The position numbers and the translations under genes are program-made. Positions 9,636 through 17,515 of a DNA stretch of 64,000 bases are shown here, piece after piece (the stretch's first letter is position 1; each line of letters begins with the position of its first letter). Source of the stretch: Lachnospiraceae bacterium (lineage in GTDB: Bacteria; Bacillota; Clostridia; Lachnospirales; Lachnospiraceae); assembly GCA_017446045.1 (NCBI GenBank), contig JAFSRP010000061.1, positions 62,001 through 126,000 on the forward strand. The letters are read 5' to 3'. Below the pieces are notes generated by a model. The model saw only the letters and a list, made by a program, of their open reading frames with translations. It did not search any database and had not been told where the DNA came from.

Positions 9636-9653
9636 ATGGCATCATGTAAATGA
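9636..9653 (+). CDS. Five-codon micro-ORF (MASCK) behind a consensus ribosome binding site
   Basis: AAGGAGG at 9620-9626 is spaced nine bases from an ATG at 9636, which opens a frame of only five codons ending in TGA. The stop codon forms the first three bases of the terminator hairpin stem. The ribosome binding site is as good as any in the window, so chance is not the easiest explanation, but a product this short cannot be proved from sequence. Confidence 0.25.
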   Translation: MASCK

Positions 9654-9690
9654 GACCATCACAGCGAAGATAAAGCGTGATGGTCTCAAT
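9651..9690. terminator. Hairpin between convergent units
   Basis: TGAGACCATCAC (9651-9662) pairs perfectly with GTGATGGTCTCA (9677-9688) over a 14-base loop. T runs on both sides are short (CAATTCATTT forward, CATTTACATG in reverse), so it is a modest bidirectional terminator, ending both the candidate RNA and the udk-tdk-GNAT operon. Confidence 0.6.
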
Positions 9691-9718
9691 TCATTTCGTC
9701 CTGTATCAGCAGGGATCC

Positions 9719-10159
9719 TTATATCGGTGAATACTCCATATCCGGACGGTCATCCTGATGCCGGATCATGCCATAGCGCCGGGCGGGATCGATATACTCG
9801 AAACGGTGGCGCGCATAGATGTGATCCGCGGGGATCTTTGCCAGCAGGGTCACAAAACAGAATTCATCGGCTTTACTGTCCAGATAGCCGTCGATTTCGG
9901 TCATGATCCGGTCTGCGATGCCCCGGCGCTGATACCGCCGGTCGACCATGATGTCGTTGACACTGAAGCAGATGCCGCCATCATCGATCACACGTCCGAA
10001 TCCTATCAGCTCATCATTTTCCCAGACAGAACATATAAAGGAAGAACCCTTAAGGGCACGGGCGACACGTTCCGGTGCCGCGCATCTGGTGCTCATTCCC
10101 GATCTGAGACGGAGCGCGTTGTACTGCTCAGGCGCCGGAATACGGTTGGTGAATTCCAT
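9719..10159 (-). CDS. GNAT family N-acetyltransferase
   Basis: 146 residues, a single GNAT domain. Motif A, which binds acetyl-CoA, is visible as FSVNDIMVDRRYQRRGIADR (the Q/R-x-x-G-x-A/G loop is QRRGIA); the beta strand before it (SVNDIMV) and the C-terminal ARHRFEYIDPARRYGM fit the fold. AGGAAAGGACC precedes the ATG. It is third in the minus-strand unit udk-tdk-GNAT, 12 bp after tdk. The acceptor (amino acid, peptide, small amine) is unknown, and linkage to nucleoside kinases may mean only co-expression. Confidence 0.85.
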   Translation of the reverse strand: MEFTNRIPAPEQYNALRLRSGMSTRCAAPERVARALKGSSFICSVWENDELIGFGRVIDDGGICFSVNDIMVDRRYQRRGIADRIMTEIDGYLDSKADEFCFVTLLAKIPADHIYARHRFEYIDPARRYGMIRHQDDRPDMEYSPI

Positions 10160-10171
10160 GGTCCTTTCCTT

Positions 10172-10783
10172 TCATCGGCCGGCTTTGGGAAGCTGCCGTC
10201 CGGCTTCCCTGGCGATCCGTTTTTTCCAGCAGGAGTGGCACATGGCCAGATAGGAATCATTGCCTCCGAGCATTACCTGCTCACCCTTGGTAACGACCCG
10301 CCCACCCGAGATACGGGCATTGACGGTAGCCTTTTTGCCGCAGCTGCAGATCGTCTTGATCTCGGTGATCGAGTCCGCAAGCTCGAACAGGCGGCGCGAA
10401 CCGGGAAACAGATGGGTAAGGAAATCCGTGCGCAGTCCGAAGCAGAGCACCGGTATATCGTCCTCGTCCACGATGTCACGCAGCTCATCGATCTGCTCCG
10501 GAGTCAGGAACTGGCATTCATCCACGATGATGACGTCGGTCTGGATGTGCTCCGAAAGGCGCCTGTCAAAGCAGGCGCGGATACTGTCTCCGGCACTTAG
10601 GACATCGGCATCCGCGCGAAGCCCGATGCGTGAAGAGACCGTGACGACGCCATCCCTTGTATCTGTTTCCGGCTTTATGAGCCAGACCTTCATGCCGCGC
10701 TCTTCGTAATTGAAACGAGTGATGAGGGCCTGGGCCGATTTACTGGAACCCATCGCCCCGTACTTAAAATACAGTTTAGCCAT
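10172..10783 (-). CDS. tdk: Thymidine kinase
   Basis: 203 residues, the type II thymidine kinase that phosphorylates thymidine to dTMP with ATP in the cytoplasm. The P-loop is GAMGSSKS (9-16), the catalytic Glu89 is in DECQF, and a zinc site is formed by Cys146, Cys148, Cys182 and Cys185 (CSC and CHSC). The lasso region between is intact. The start codon overlaps the udk stop by one base (TGATG) and its ribosome binding site AAAGGAG lies inside the end of udk, so the two are translationally coupled. With udk, deoC and the nucleoside importer elsewhere in the window, it supports active nucleoside salvage. Confidence 0.97.
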   Translation of the reverse strand: MAKLYFKYGAMGSSKSAQALITRFNYEERGMKVWLIKPETDTRDGVVTVSSRIGLRADADVLSAGDSIRACFDRRLSEHIQTDVIIVDECQFLTPEQIDELRDIVDEDDIPVLCFGLRTDFLTHLFPGSRRLFELADSITEIKTICSCGKKATVNARISGGRVVTKGEQVMLGGNDSYLAMCHSCWKKRIAREAGRQLPKAGR

Positions 10784-11406
10784 CAGATCTCCTTTTCCTG
10801 TTCCAGCAGCTGATCGATCTTTGCACTGATCAGATCGAATGCCACATCGTTCTTGCCGCTGTTGATGACGATATCCGCCAGATATTTGGTAGGCTCCACA
10901 TAGATATAATGCATCGGCTTGACGGTGTCGAGGTACTGGCTGATGATGCCCTTGATATCCCGGCCGCGCTCCTCGACATCACGCACCACCCTGCGCAGGA
11001 TGCGCTCATCCGCGTCCGCGTCCACGAATACCTTGATATCCATCAGGTTGCGGAGCTCCGGATCCTGCAGCGCAAGGATCCCCTCTATCACGATCACGGA
11101 GCTCGGAAGGACTTCCTCCGTTTCCGGTTTCCGGTTATGGACCGTAAAATCATAGACAGGTACCCGGACCGGCTTTCCATCCTTCAGGTCCCGGATGTGA
11201 CGGATCAGGAGGTCTGTTTCAAGACTGTCCGGATGATCATAATTCAGACGGGAACGCTCTTCGAGCGGGAGCTCATCATGGGCACGATAATAACTGTCAT
11301 GATAGATCACTGTGATCCGGTCTCCGAAGCGCTGCTTCAGGCGGTTGGTAAAGGTGGATTTACCGGAACCCGTACCTCCGGCTATGCCGATGATTGTGCA
11401 GTTCAT
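10783..11406 (-). CDS. udk: Uridine/cytidine kinase
   Basis: 207 residues. It phosphorylates uridine and cytidine to their monophosphates. The P-loop GGTGSGKS is at residues 10-17; HDSYY, the conserved NYDHPDSLETD, PVYDFTVHNR and the lid segment RRVVRDVEERGRD with its arginines all fit the uridine kinase family at full length. GGAGG is seven bases before the ATG. It is the first gene of the udk-tdk-GNAT unit and shares a 113-bp divergent promoter region with the VWA gene. Confidence 0.96.
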   Translation of the reverse strand: MNCTIIGIAGGTGSGKSTFTNRLKQRFGDRITVIYHDSYYRAHDELPLEERSRLNYDHPDSLETDLLIRHIRDLKDGKPVRVPVYDFTVHNRKPETEEVLPSSVIVIEGILALQDPELRNLMDIKVFVDADADERILRRVVRDVEERGRDIKGIISQYLDTVKPMHYIYVEPTKYLADIVINSGKNDVAFDLISAKIDQLLEQEKEI

Positions 11407-11425
11407 ATGATCGCCTCCAAACGGA

Positions 11426-11454
11426 TTGTATTAAAAATCATTATACTCTATACC
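11426..11454 (+). promoter_or_regulatory. Promoter of the VWA-AAA-LRR unit
   Basis: TTGTAT (11426-11431), 17 bp, TATACC (11449-11454). It overlaps the opposing udk promoter. Confidence 0.55.
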
Positions 11455-11468
11455 GTACGGGATTTCCA
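11440..11468 (-). promoter_or_regulatory. Promoter of udk-tdk-GNAT
   Basis: On the minus strand TGGAAA (11463-11468), 17 bp, TATAAT (11440-11445). It interleaves with the promoter of the divergent VWA gene, so the two polymerases would compete. Confidence 0.6.
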
Positions 11469-11518
11469 TTGCATCTTTCGGATTGATAATTGACGGCAGC
11501 TGTGGTACGTTTACTACC

Positions 11519-12901
11519 ATGAAAGCTTCGGATCTTCCACAACTGAATGATCGTCGGGACCGTGCGGCGGAAGCCGCGGAAGCCGTGCTGAAACTGGTAC
11601 AGAGCAGGCTTTTCATGGAGTTCCGGTACCTGGGAAATGCCATTGCCCTGATGAATTGCAGCGGGACCTATGAGGTCTCCGGCATGAGCACACGGGGATC
11701 TGTCCTCTGCTATAATCCGCTGCATGTAATCGCTGTGTACCGGGATGAGCCGAAGCGGCTGTACCGGGAGTATCTTCACGCGGTGCTGCACCTTGTGTTC
11801 CGGCATCCCTTTGTATCCCCGAAGATCGATCACAGGCGCTGGAACCTTGCGTGTGATGCTGCCATCGAAAATGTGATCCGGGAGATGCATTCGGACCTGC
11901 TGGAAGTGGAAGGCACGGAATTTCAGTATGCCCTTCTGGACCGGATCCGCGAACGCAGCGGCAAACTGACTGCCGAGAGCATCTACCGCAGCCTTAACGC
12001 GGATGAGGTCTCTGACGACGAGCTGAGAGCCTGGTCTTCCCTGGTGTACCGTGACAGTCACAGCGACTGGTACAGTGAAATGCACCACCAGCCGGATGAC
12101 GCGGAGGAGACCCGATCAGAAGGAAGCAGTGCCGACGACGCTCTTGAAAGCACAGCGGACCGAAAGGAGATCCGGGAACTCTGGGAAAGAATCAGCGCTA
12201 CCCTGGACGTGGATCTCGAGACATTCAGCGCCGGAGAGATACCTCCGGATGCCCTGGTCCAGAATCTGAGATCGGTAAACCGGGAGCATGTGAATTACCG
12301 GGATTTTCTCAGAAAATTTGCGGTTTATAACGAAGAAATACAGATTAATGATGAAGAATTCGATTATATAAGCTATACATTTGGATTATCTCATTACGGG
12401 AACATGCCCCTGATCGAACCGCTGGAGTATCAGGAGGCAAAGAAGATCCAGGAATTTGTTATTGCCATCGATACCTCGGGAAGTGTCGAGGGGGAACTGG
12501 TACAGAAATTTGTGGAGAAGACCTGTAATATCCTGATGGAGCGTGAAAACTTCTTCCGCAGGATCCATCTCCGCATTATCCAGTGTGACGACCGGATCAG
12601 GGAAGAAGCGGTCCTGAAAAGCCGGGAAGAGTTTGAAGAGTATCTGCGTCACATGACGCTGAAAGGATTCGGCTATACCGATTTCCGGCCGGTGTTCACG
12701 CGGATGGAGGAGCTCATAAAGGAGCATGCTTTCGAAAGGCTGCGCGGGCTGATCTACTTTACGGATGGATACGGAGAGTACCCTGCCGCCATGCCGCCGT
12801 ATGATGCCGCGTTTGTATTCTGCGGTCATGATGACGAGCGGCCGGACCCGCCTCCCTGGGCGATCCGCGCGGTATTGGATGAGGAACAGATCCGTGTATG
12901 A
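11519..12901 (+). CDS. VWA domain protein with N-terminal metallopeptidase-like domain (DUF2201 type)
   Basis: 460 residues counted from the ATG at 11519; a TTG at 11483 would add 12 residues, but neither start has a strong ribosome binding site. The N-terminal half has YLHAVLHLVFRH (His87, His91, His96), reminiscent of the HExxH metallopeptidase-like helix in DUF2201 proteins but with Ala-Val replacing the catalytic Glu position, so it may be inactive. The C-terminal half is a von Willebrand A domain with a complete metal-ion-dependent adhesion site: DTSGS starting at Asp318, the Thr in GYTDF and the Asp in YFTDG. Between the two, residues 185-215 are acidic and likely disordered. Next comes an AAA+ ATPase, the usual partner of cytoplasmic VWA proteins (compare RavA-ViaA and NorQ-NorD). 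The target is unknown. Confidence 0.82.
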   Translation: MKASDLPQLNDRRDRAAEAAEAVLKLVQSRLFMEFRYLGNAIALMNCSGTYEVSGMSTRGSVLCYNPLHVIAVYRDEPKRLYREYLHAVLHLVFRHPFVSPKIDHRRWNLACDAAIENVIREMHSDLLEVEGTEFQYALLDRIRERSGKLTAESIYRSLNADEVSDDELRAWSSLVYRDSHSDWYSEMHHQPDDAEETRSEGSSADDALESTADRKEIRELWERISATLDVDLETFSAGEIPPDALVQNLRSVNREHVNYRDFLRKFAVYNEEIQINDEEFDYISYTFGLSHYGNMPLIEPLEYQEAKKIQEFVIAIDTSGSVEGELVQKFVEKTCNILMERENFFRRIHLRIIQCDDRIREEAVLKSREEFEEYLRHMTLKGFGYTDFRPVFTRMEELIKEHAFERLRGLIYFTDGYGEYPAAMPPYDAAFVFCGHDDERPDPPPWAIRAVLDEEQIRV

Positions 12902-12961
12902 CCTGAACGTGTGAGGATATACGGAGAGACCGGAGAGTATGTGAAATAAGGAGAGGATCCC

Positions 12962-14473
12962 ATGAATATAAAAGAAGCGAAGCAGGAAGTACAGCATGCG
13001 GTACGCGCTTATCTGGCAAAAGACAGTTACGGCCGTTACCGTATCGAGAAGGTGCAGCAGCGGCCTCTTCTCCTGATCGGCGCGCCCGGCCTCGGCAAGA
13101 CTGCCATTATGGCACAGATCGCCGAGGAGATGGAGATCGGTCTGATCGCTTATTCGATGACGCATCATACCCGTCAGTCCGCGATCGGACTTCCCTACAT
13201 TGAGGAGCATACGTATGAGGGGCAGGCATTTCATATCACGGAATACACCATGAGCGAGATCGTTGCCTCGATCTACCGGTACATGGAACAGACCGGCCTG
13301 AAAGAAGGCATCCTCTTCCTGGATGAGATCAACTGTATTTCAGAGACACTGACCCCGATGATGCTGCAGTTCCTGCAGTACAAGACCTTCGGAAACCATC
13401 CGATCCCTGAAGGCTGGGTCATCGTATGCGCAGGCAACCCGCCGGAATACAATAAGTCCGTCCGGGAATTTGACGTCGTTACCCTGGACCGTGTGAAAAA
13501 GATCAATATTGAGCCGGACTATCCCGTATGGCGTGAGTATGCCCTGGAACGGGCGCTTCATCCGGCGGTCATCACCTATCTGGATGCCCGGAAGAAACAT
13601 TTTTATTCCATTGAGAATACAAACGAGGGCAAATCCTTCGTCACCGCACGCGGCTGGGAGGATCTTTCCCGTATGCTCCTGATCTATGAGGATCTGGAGA
13701 TCGAAGTGACAGAGCGGCTCATCGGCCAGTATGTTCAGAATGATAAGATCGCGAAGGACTTCTCGATCTATCTCGCGCTGTTCGGGAAATATCGTTCCGA
13801 TTACCATATTGCTGACATATTGGAAGGACGGTATGACCAGTCGATCCGCAGCCGGGCCGCCGCCTCCCGTTTTGACGAACGGCTTTCCCTGCTCGGTCTG
13901 CTGCTGGACGCGCTGGTGACCGAGCTGCGTGCCGCACTGGCGGAGGAGGATGTGATCGGGCAGCTGCAGGTGATCCTCAGGGACGTGAAGGCGGAAAGCG
14001 CCGGAGAGCGTTCCCTGATCGATATCCTGAGCGGGAAGATCACGGCGTCGCAGACGGAACTGGAAGCACTCCGGCGCCGCGGGCGAAGCAGGCGCCGGGA
14101 GGATCTGCAGCAGGAAGTGATCGTCCGGCTCGAGGAATTCCGCAGAATCCTTGCCGGGAAAGGCCTGACAGATAACAAAAAGAGTTTTGCGGCCCTGAAA
14201 AAAGCTTATGAGGCTTCGGTCGGATCCATGGAAGCAGAGATCGACCATGTCCGGGCGATGATCGATCATCTCTTTATGTTCGTGGAAGACGCGTATGGTA
14301 AAGACAAGGAAATGCTGGTCGTGCTCTCCGAACTGACCGCGCGGCCTGACACGGCCCGGTTCCTGGCTTCCTACGGGAGCGACAAGTATTTTGAAAATAA
14401 CGAAGCAATGCTTTTCTATCAGCGCGAGGTCGATATCCTCGGACAGCTGGATGAATTGAAGGATGAAGTCTGA
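12962..14473 (+). CDS. AAA+ ATPase of the MoxR/dynein-like class
   Basis: 503 residues. The first 300 form an AAA_5-type ATPase: Walker A GAPGLGKT (40-47), Walker B GILFLDEINC near 115-122, a sensor-1 region WVIVCAGNPPEYN near 158-170 and the DVVTLDRVKKI segment. The last 200 residues are strongly helical, rich in Glu, Arg and Lys and probably coiled coil (ELEALRRRGRSRRREDLQQE). AAGGAG lies before the ATG. It is 60 bp downstream of the VWA gene, as in known ATPase-VWA pairs where the ATPase remodels a target recruited through the VWA protein. In this unit the ATPase comes second and carries an unusually long helical tail. Confidence 0.87.
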   Translation: MNIKEAKQEVQHAVRAYLAKDSYGRYRIEKVQQRPLLLIGAPGLGKTAIMAQIAEEMEIGLIAYSMTHHTRQSAIGLPYIEEHTYEGQAFHITEYTMSEIVASIYRYMEQTGLKEGILFLDEINCISETLTPMMLQFLQYKTFGNHPIPEGWVIVCAGNPPEYNKSVREFDVVTLDRVKKINIEPDYPVWREYALERALHPAVITYLDARKKHFYSIENTNEGKSFVTARGWEDLSRMLLIYEDLEIEVTERLIGQYVQNDKIAKDFSIYLALFGKYRSDYHIADILEGRYDQSIRSRAAASRFDERLSLLGLLLDALVTELRAALAEEDVIGQLQVILRDVKAESAGERSLIDILSGKITASQTELEALRRRGRSRRREDLQQEVIVRLEEFRRILAGKGLTDNKKSFAALKKAYEASVGSMEAEIDHVRAMIDHLFMFVEDAYGKDKEMLVVLSELTARPDTARFLASYGSDKYFENNEAMLFYQREVDILGQLDELKDEV

Positions 14474-14518
14474 GCAGGGATCGCTCTGCTTTGAACGCAG
14501 GCTGGATATCAGACAGAT

Positions 14519-16039
14519 ATGGCATTTTATCAGTACAGCACAAATGAAGACGGACTGACGATCACCCGTGTGTCGGGCATTTCTCCGGATGAGACGCTGC
14601 TGGTGCCGGACAGGATCGACGGAAAGGCAGTCCGCAGCATCGGGTATGCGGCTTTTTACTGCTGCTCCGCGAAGGAGATCGTGGTCCCGGAAGGGATCCT
14701 CAGGATCGAAGGGCATGCATTTGCCAAATGCGGAAGGCTTCGTAAACTGACGCTTCCCGGCAGCCTTGAATACATCGGACCCCTGGCTTTTAACGGGTGT
14801 ATGGAGCTTTTATCACTGACGATCCCGGAAGGGGTGCGGCGGATCGACAGTGAAGCGTTTTCCTGGTGCCGCGGTCTGACGGAACTTTTCTTTGATTGCC
14901 GTGATGCGGATATCGGTCCCAGGGCTTTCTATTTTTGTCTGGGGCTGAAGGGGCCTCTGCTCCTGAAAGGTGTACAGCACATCGAAAACGCAGCTTTCGC
15001 TGCCTGTATGAATCTGAGGGAAGTCAGCTTCGCGTCCGAAGTCAGGGCGCTCGGGAATTTTGCCTTCCAGGACTGCTATGCCCTGGAGCAGATCCGCTTC
15101 GAGGCCGGTTCCGGTCTCGAGGAACTCGGGGATGATGTCTTTTCCGACTGCAGGAGCCTCAGGACGGTCGAACTGCCGGGATCTCTTCGTTCTGTCGGGA
15201 TCGGGACCTTCCGTGACTGCGGCAGACTGACCGCCGCGGTGCTGCCGGGAAGTATCCGGACGCTTCCGTCCCGTACCTTCAGCAACTGTGCTTCCCTGAT
15301 GCGCTCCGAAGTACCGGAGGGGATCGGGCGTCTGGATCCGTTCGCGTTCCACAAATGCCCGAAGCTTACGGCAGTCCGCCTGGCGCCTTCCGTAAAGGAA
15401 CTGGCAGACCATGCTTTTACGGAATGCTCAGCTCTCAGGCACCTGGACCTGTCGGGCGTCCGAACGATCGAGCCTCATGCATTTTCCTACTGTGACACGT
15501 TGGAAACAATAGAGATCTCTCCGGAAGTCAGGGGGCTCGGCACGGGAAGTTTTGTCCATTGCGGCGCCATGAACGGTGTGTGGCTGCATACGGCGGGGGC
15601 TGATCCCGGCGGGGGACCCCTGTCTCTGCAGGAATCTGTGTTCGTTCCCTTTGAGCCGGCAGGATTAAGATGGATAAAGGCCAAGGGAAATTTCCCGGAT
15701 TCGTATGACGACATTTTTATAAAGCTGCGCCGGTTTTCCTGCAAGTGCAGGATGGCTCTCTGGCGTCTCACACATGATAAAGGTCTTTCCGAGGAAAGCA
15801 GGTCCGGGTATACTGCCTATCTGCGCCGCGTTTCCCATCGGATCATGCGCGCTGCAGTCGAAGAAGATGACATTCAGCTGATCGGCCGGATGGGGGAGCT
15901 GGGGCTGATACTGGAACAGCACTGTGATGACTATATCGGGGCTGCTGGTACGGCAGGCGCACGCTGTACCGGGTATCTGATCAATTACCGCCGTAGCCGT
16001 TTCGGGCACCTGCAGCGCGAGAGGCGCTATGCACTGTAA
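14519..16039 (+). CDS. Cytoplasmic leucine-rich-repeat protein (BspA-like LRR_5) with helical C-terminus
   Basis: 506 residues with no signal peptide or membrane segment. About 15 repeats of roughly 23 residues, on the pattern aF..C..L..v.lP..l..Ig, run from residue 30 to about 375 (for example LRKLTLPGSLEYIGPLAFNG). Residues 395-506 form a separate helical domain ending GYLINYRRSRFGHLQRERR. BspA-like repeats are mostly found on secreted proteins, so a cytoplasmic version next to an ATPase-VWA pair is notable: the repeats could recruit a client or be the client. It starts 45 bp after the ATPase gene with only a weak ribosome binding site. Function is not assigned. Confidence 0.8.
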   Translation: MAFYQYSTNEDGLTITRVSGISPDETLLVPDRIDGKAVRSIGYAAFYCCSAKEIVVPEGILRIEGHAFAKCGRLRKLTLPGSLEYIGPLAFNGCMELLSLTIPEGVRRIDSEAFSWCRGLTELFFDCRDADIGPRAFYFCLGLKGPLLLKGVQHIENAAFAACMNLREVSFASEVRALGNFAFQDCYALEQIRFEAGSGLEELGDDVFSDCRSLRTVELPGSLRSVGIGTFRDCGRLTAAVLPGSIRTLPSRTFSNCASLMRSEVPEGIGRLDPFAFHKCPKLTAVRLAPSVKELADHAFTECSALRHLDLSGVRTIEPHAFSYCDTLETIEISPEVRGLGTGSFVHCGAMNGVWLHTAGADPGGGPLSLQESVFVPFEPAGLRWIKAKGNFPDSYDDIFIKLRRFSCKCRMALWRLTHDKGLSEESRSGYTAYLRRVSHRIMRAAVEEDDIQLIGRMGELGLILEQHCDDYIGAAGTAGARCTGYLINYRRSRFGHLQRERRYAL

Positions 16040-16075
16040 GGCTGTTCCGGGACAGTATATGCCGCAAGCTCCCGA

Positions 16076-16104
16076 TTGAATAAGCAGGAAGGCTGTGGTA
16101 TAAT
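16076..16104 (+). promoter_or_regulatory. Strong promoter of the BMP lipoprotein gene
   Basis: TTGAAT (16076-16081), 17 bp, TATAAT (16099-16104), with an extended -10 (TGTGGTATAAT). Confidence 0.88.
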
Positions 16105-16156
16105 TTCCTTTGGGCTATGGGCCCGAAGTGTTGCATTAAGTATGGAGGAAAAGACA

Positions 16157-17443
16157 ATGAGAAAATTTGGAGCAGTTCTTCTGAGCGCAGTTATGATCGC
16201 AGCGCTTGCAGCCTGCGGCGCGGCTCAGCCGACACAGCAGCAGGCACAGTCAGCGGCTTCCGAAGTGGCATCCGCTGCTTCCGAAGTGGCATCCGCAGCG
16301 TCTGAAGCACTCGAGACAGCACCGGAAGAGGTCAAGGAAGCAGTAGAGTCCGTTGCATCCGAGGTACAGTCCGCAGTCGAGTCAGTGGCAGCAGGTGCGG
16401 GAGAAGCGGCAGGCGACTACACTGATCCGGACGAGATCCCGGATACCATGAGCTCTGCTGACGGTAAGTACGAAGTCGCATTCGTCACGGACGTAGGCCA
16501 GCTGAAGGATAAGTCCTTCAACCAGGGAACCTACGATGGCGTCAAGCTGTATGCCGCCAACCACGGCCTCAGCTACAAGTATTATCAGCCGGCCAACGGT
16601 TCCGAGGCGACTGATGATGACCGTTATGATGCCATGAAGGCAGCCGCAGAGGGCGGTGCCAAGGTCGTGGTCTGTGCCGGCTTCATGCAGGCGGGCGCAC
16701 TGGAGAAGGCAGCAAAGGATTATCCGGATGCCAACTTCATCTTCATCGATGGCTGGTCACTTGGTCTTGACAACGTTGCGGCGATCACTTTCCAGGAAGA
16801 GCAGTGCGGCTATTTCGCAGGCTATGCAGTCGTAAAGGAAGGCTTTACGAAGCTTGGTTTCTGCGGCGGCGGCGGCGGAACCAACGATGCATGCTGCCGT
16901 TACGGTTACGGTTATGTACAGGGCGCCAACGCGGCAGCAGCCGAGATGGGCGTCGATGTTGATATGAATTACAGCTGGCAGTACGGTTCCTCCTTCTCCG
17001 CATCTCCGGAGCTGCAGGCTATGGCATCCGGCTGGTATGAGAATGGCACCGAAGTCATCTTCGCATGCGGCGGTTCCATGTTTGATTCCATCGCGGCAGC
17101 AGCATCTGCCAACGACGGTTATGTTGTCGGTGTTGACTCCGACCAGTCCGGTGATTCCGACACGGTTATCACCTCCGCTCTGAAGCAGGTAGGCGCAGCA
17201 GCTGAGTGGGCGATCAGCAAGTCCTACGATGGTACCTGGTCCGATATCGGCAACAACGGCACGACTCTTGGCGCGGCAGACGGCGCTACCGGCCTTCCGA
17301 CCGACACCTGGATGCTGGAGAACTATTCTGTTGAAGAGTTCCAGGAGCAGTTCGACGCAGTCGTATCCGGCGAGCTTGAGATCGATGCGGATTTCGCTAA
17401 CCTTGAGCAGGATTGGAGCAACCTGACGCTGAACATCATCTGA
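16157..17443 (+). CDS. BMP-family nucleoside-binding lipoprotein
   Basis: 428 residues. The start at 16157 follows GGAGG and gives a lipoprotein signal with lipobox LAAC (Cys20); the longer frame from 16076 would begin inside the promoter. After an Ala/Ser/Glu-rich linker (about 25-95) comes the basic membrane protein (BMP/PnrA) fold: VAFVTDVGQLKDKSFNQGTY, FIFIDGWSLG, AAITFQEEQCGYFAGYAA-like segments and the GVDSDQSG ligand loop. BMP proteins deliver purine or other nucleosides to an ABC importer. The matching ATPase and permeases lie at 21956-25839, with four other genes between. A terminator follows directly, so this gene is expressed alone, presumably in excess over the membrane parts. Confidence 0.93.
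   Translation: MRKFGAVLLSAVMIAALAACGAAQPTQQQAQSAASEVASAASEVASAASEALETAPEEVKEAVESVASEVQSAVESVAAGAGEAAGDYTDPDEIPDTMSSADGKYEVAFVTDVGQLKDKSFNQGTYDGVKLYAANHGLSYKYYQPANGSEATDDDRYDAMKAAAEGGAKVVVCAGFMQAGALEKAAKDYPDANFIFIDGWSLGLDNVAAITFQEEQCGYFAGYAVVKEGFTKLGFCGGGGGTNDACCRYGYGYVQGANAAAAEMGVDVDMNYSWQYGSSFSASPELQAMASGWYENGTEVIFACGGSMFDSIAAAASANDGYVVGVDSDQSGDSDTVITSALKQVGAAAEWAISKSYDGTWSDIGNNGTTLGAADGATGLPTDTWMLENYSVEEFQEQFDAVVSGELEIDADFANLEQDWSNLTLNII
16256..16297 (+). repeat. 21-bp tandem duplication in the BMP linker
   Basis: Two adjacent 21-base copies (each coding ASEVASA) differ in one base. A degenerate third copy follows. They encode the spacer between the lipid anchor and the binding domain. Confidence 0.8.
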
Positions 17444-17480
17444 TAATTTTTCGAATTATTCTGAAGCAGCAATCGTTTAT

Positions 17481-17508
17481 AAAGCCGCTCTTCGAGAGCG
17501 GCTTTTTC
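17481..17508 (+). terminator. Terminator of the BMP gene
   Basis: AAAGCCGCTC, a TTCGA loop and GAGCGGCTTT followed by a T run. It ends only about eight bases before the next start codon. Confidence 0.93.
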
Positions 17509-17515
17509 CCTGTAA

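Larger units (their letters stand above)
9349..9690 (+). ncRNA. Candidate non-coding RNA or leader-type transcript, purine-rich
   Basis: The 430 bases between the convergent genes ending at 9288 and 9719 hold no normal gene on either strand. They are clearly A- and purine-rich compared with the GC-rich coding DNA around them, start with a plausible promoter and end in a 12-bp hairpin. Near the end stands a consensus ribosome binding site followed by a five-codon ORF. I compared it by eye with RNase P, tmRNA, 6S, SRP RNA and common riboswitches and found no convincing match. It may be a small regulatory RNA, an mRNA for a very short peptide, or the remnant of a lost gene. Confidence 0.35.

Noticed and set aside
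9620-9645. GAGGAAAAGTCC resembles the RNase P RNA GAGGAAAGTCC core
   Set aside because: The rest of the RNase P core (the following GGGC and the distal P4 strand) is missing and the sequence fits a ribosome binding site plus ATG.
11483-11518. TTG start for the VWA protein
   Set aside because: It has no ribosome binding site and adds residues without similarity; the ATG at 11519 is simpler, although it too has only a weak site.
13340-14716. 458-codon open frame on the minus strand across the AAA ATPase
   Set aside because: Antisense to a gene with intact Walker motifs; no family features and it runs across two genes.
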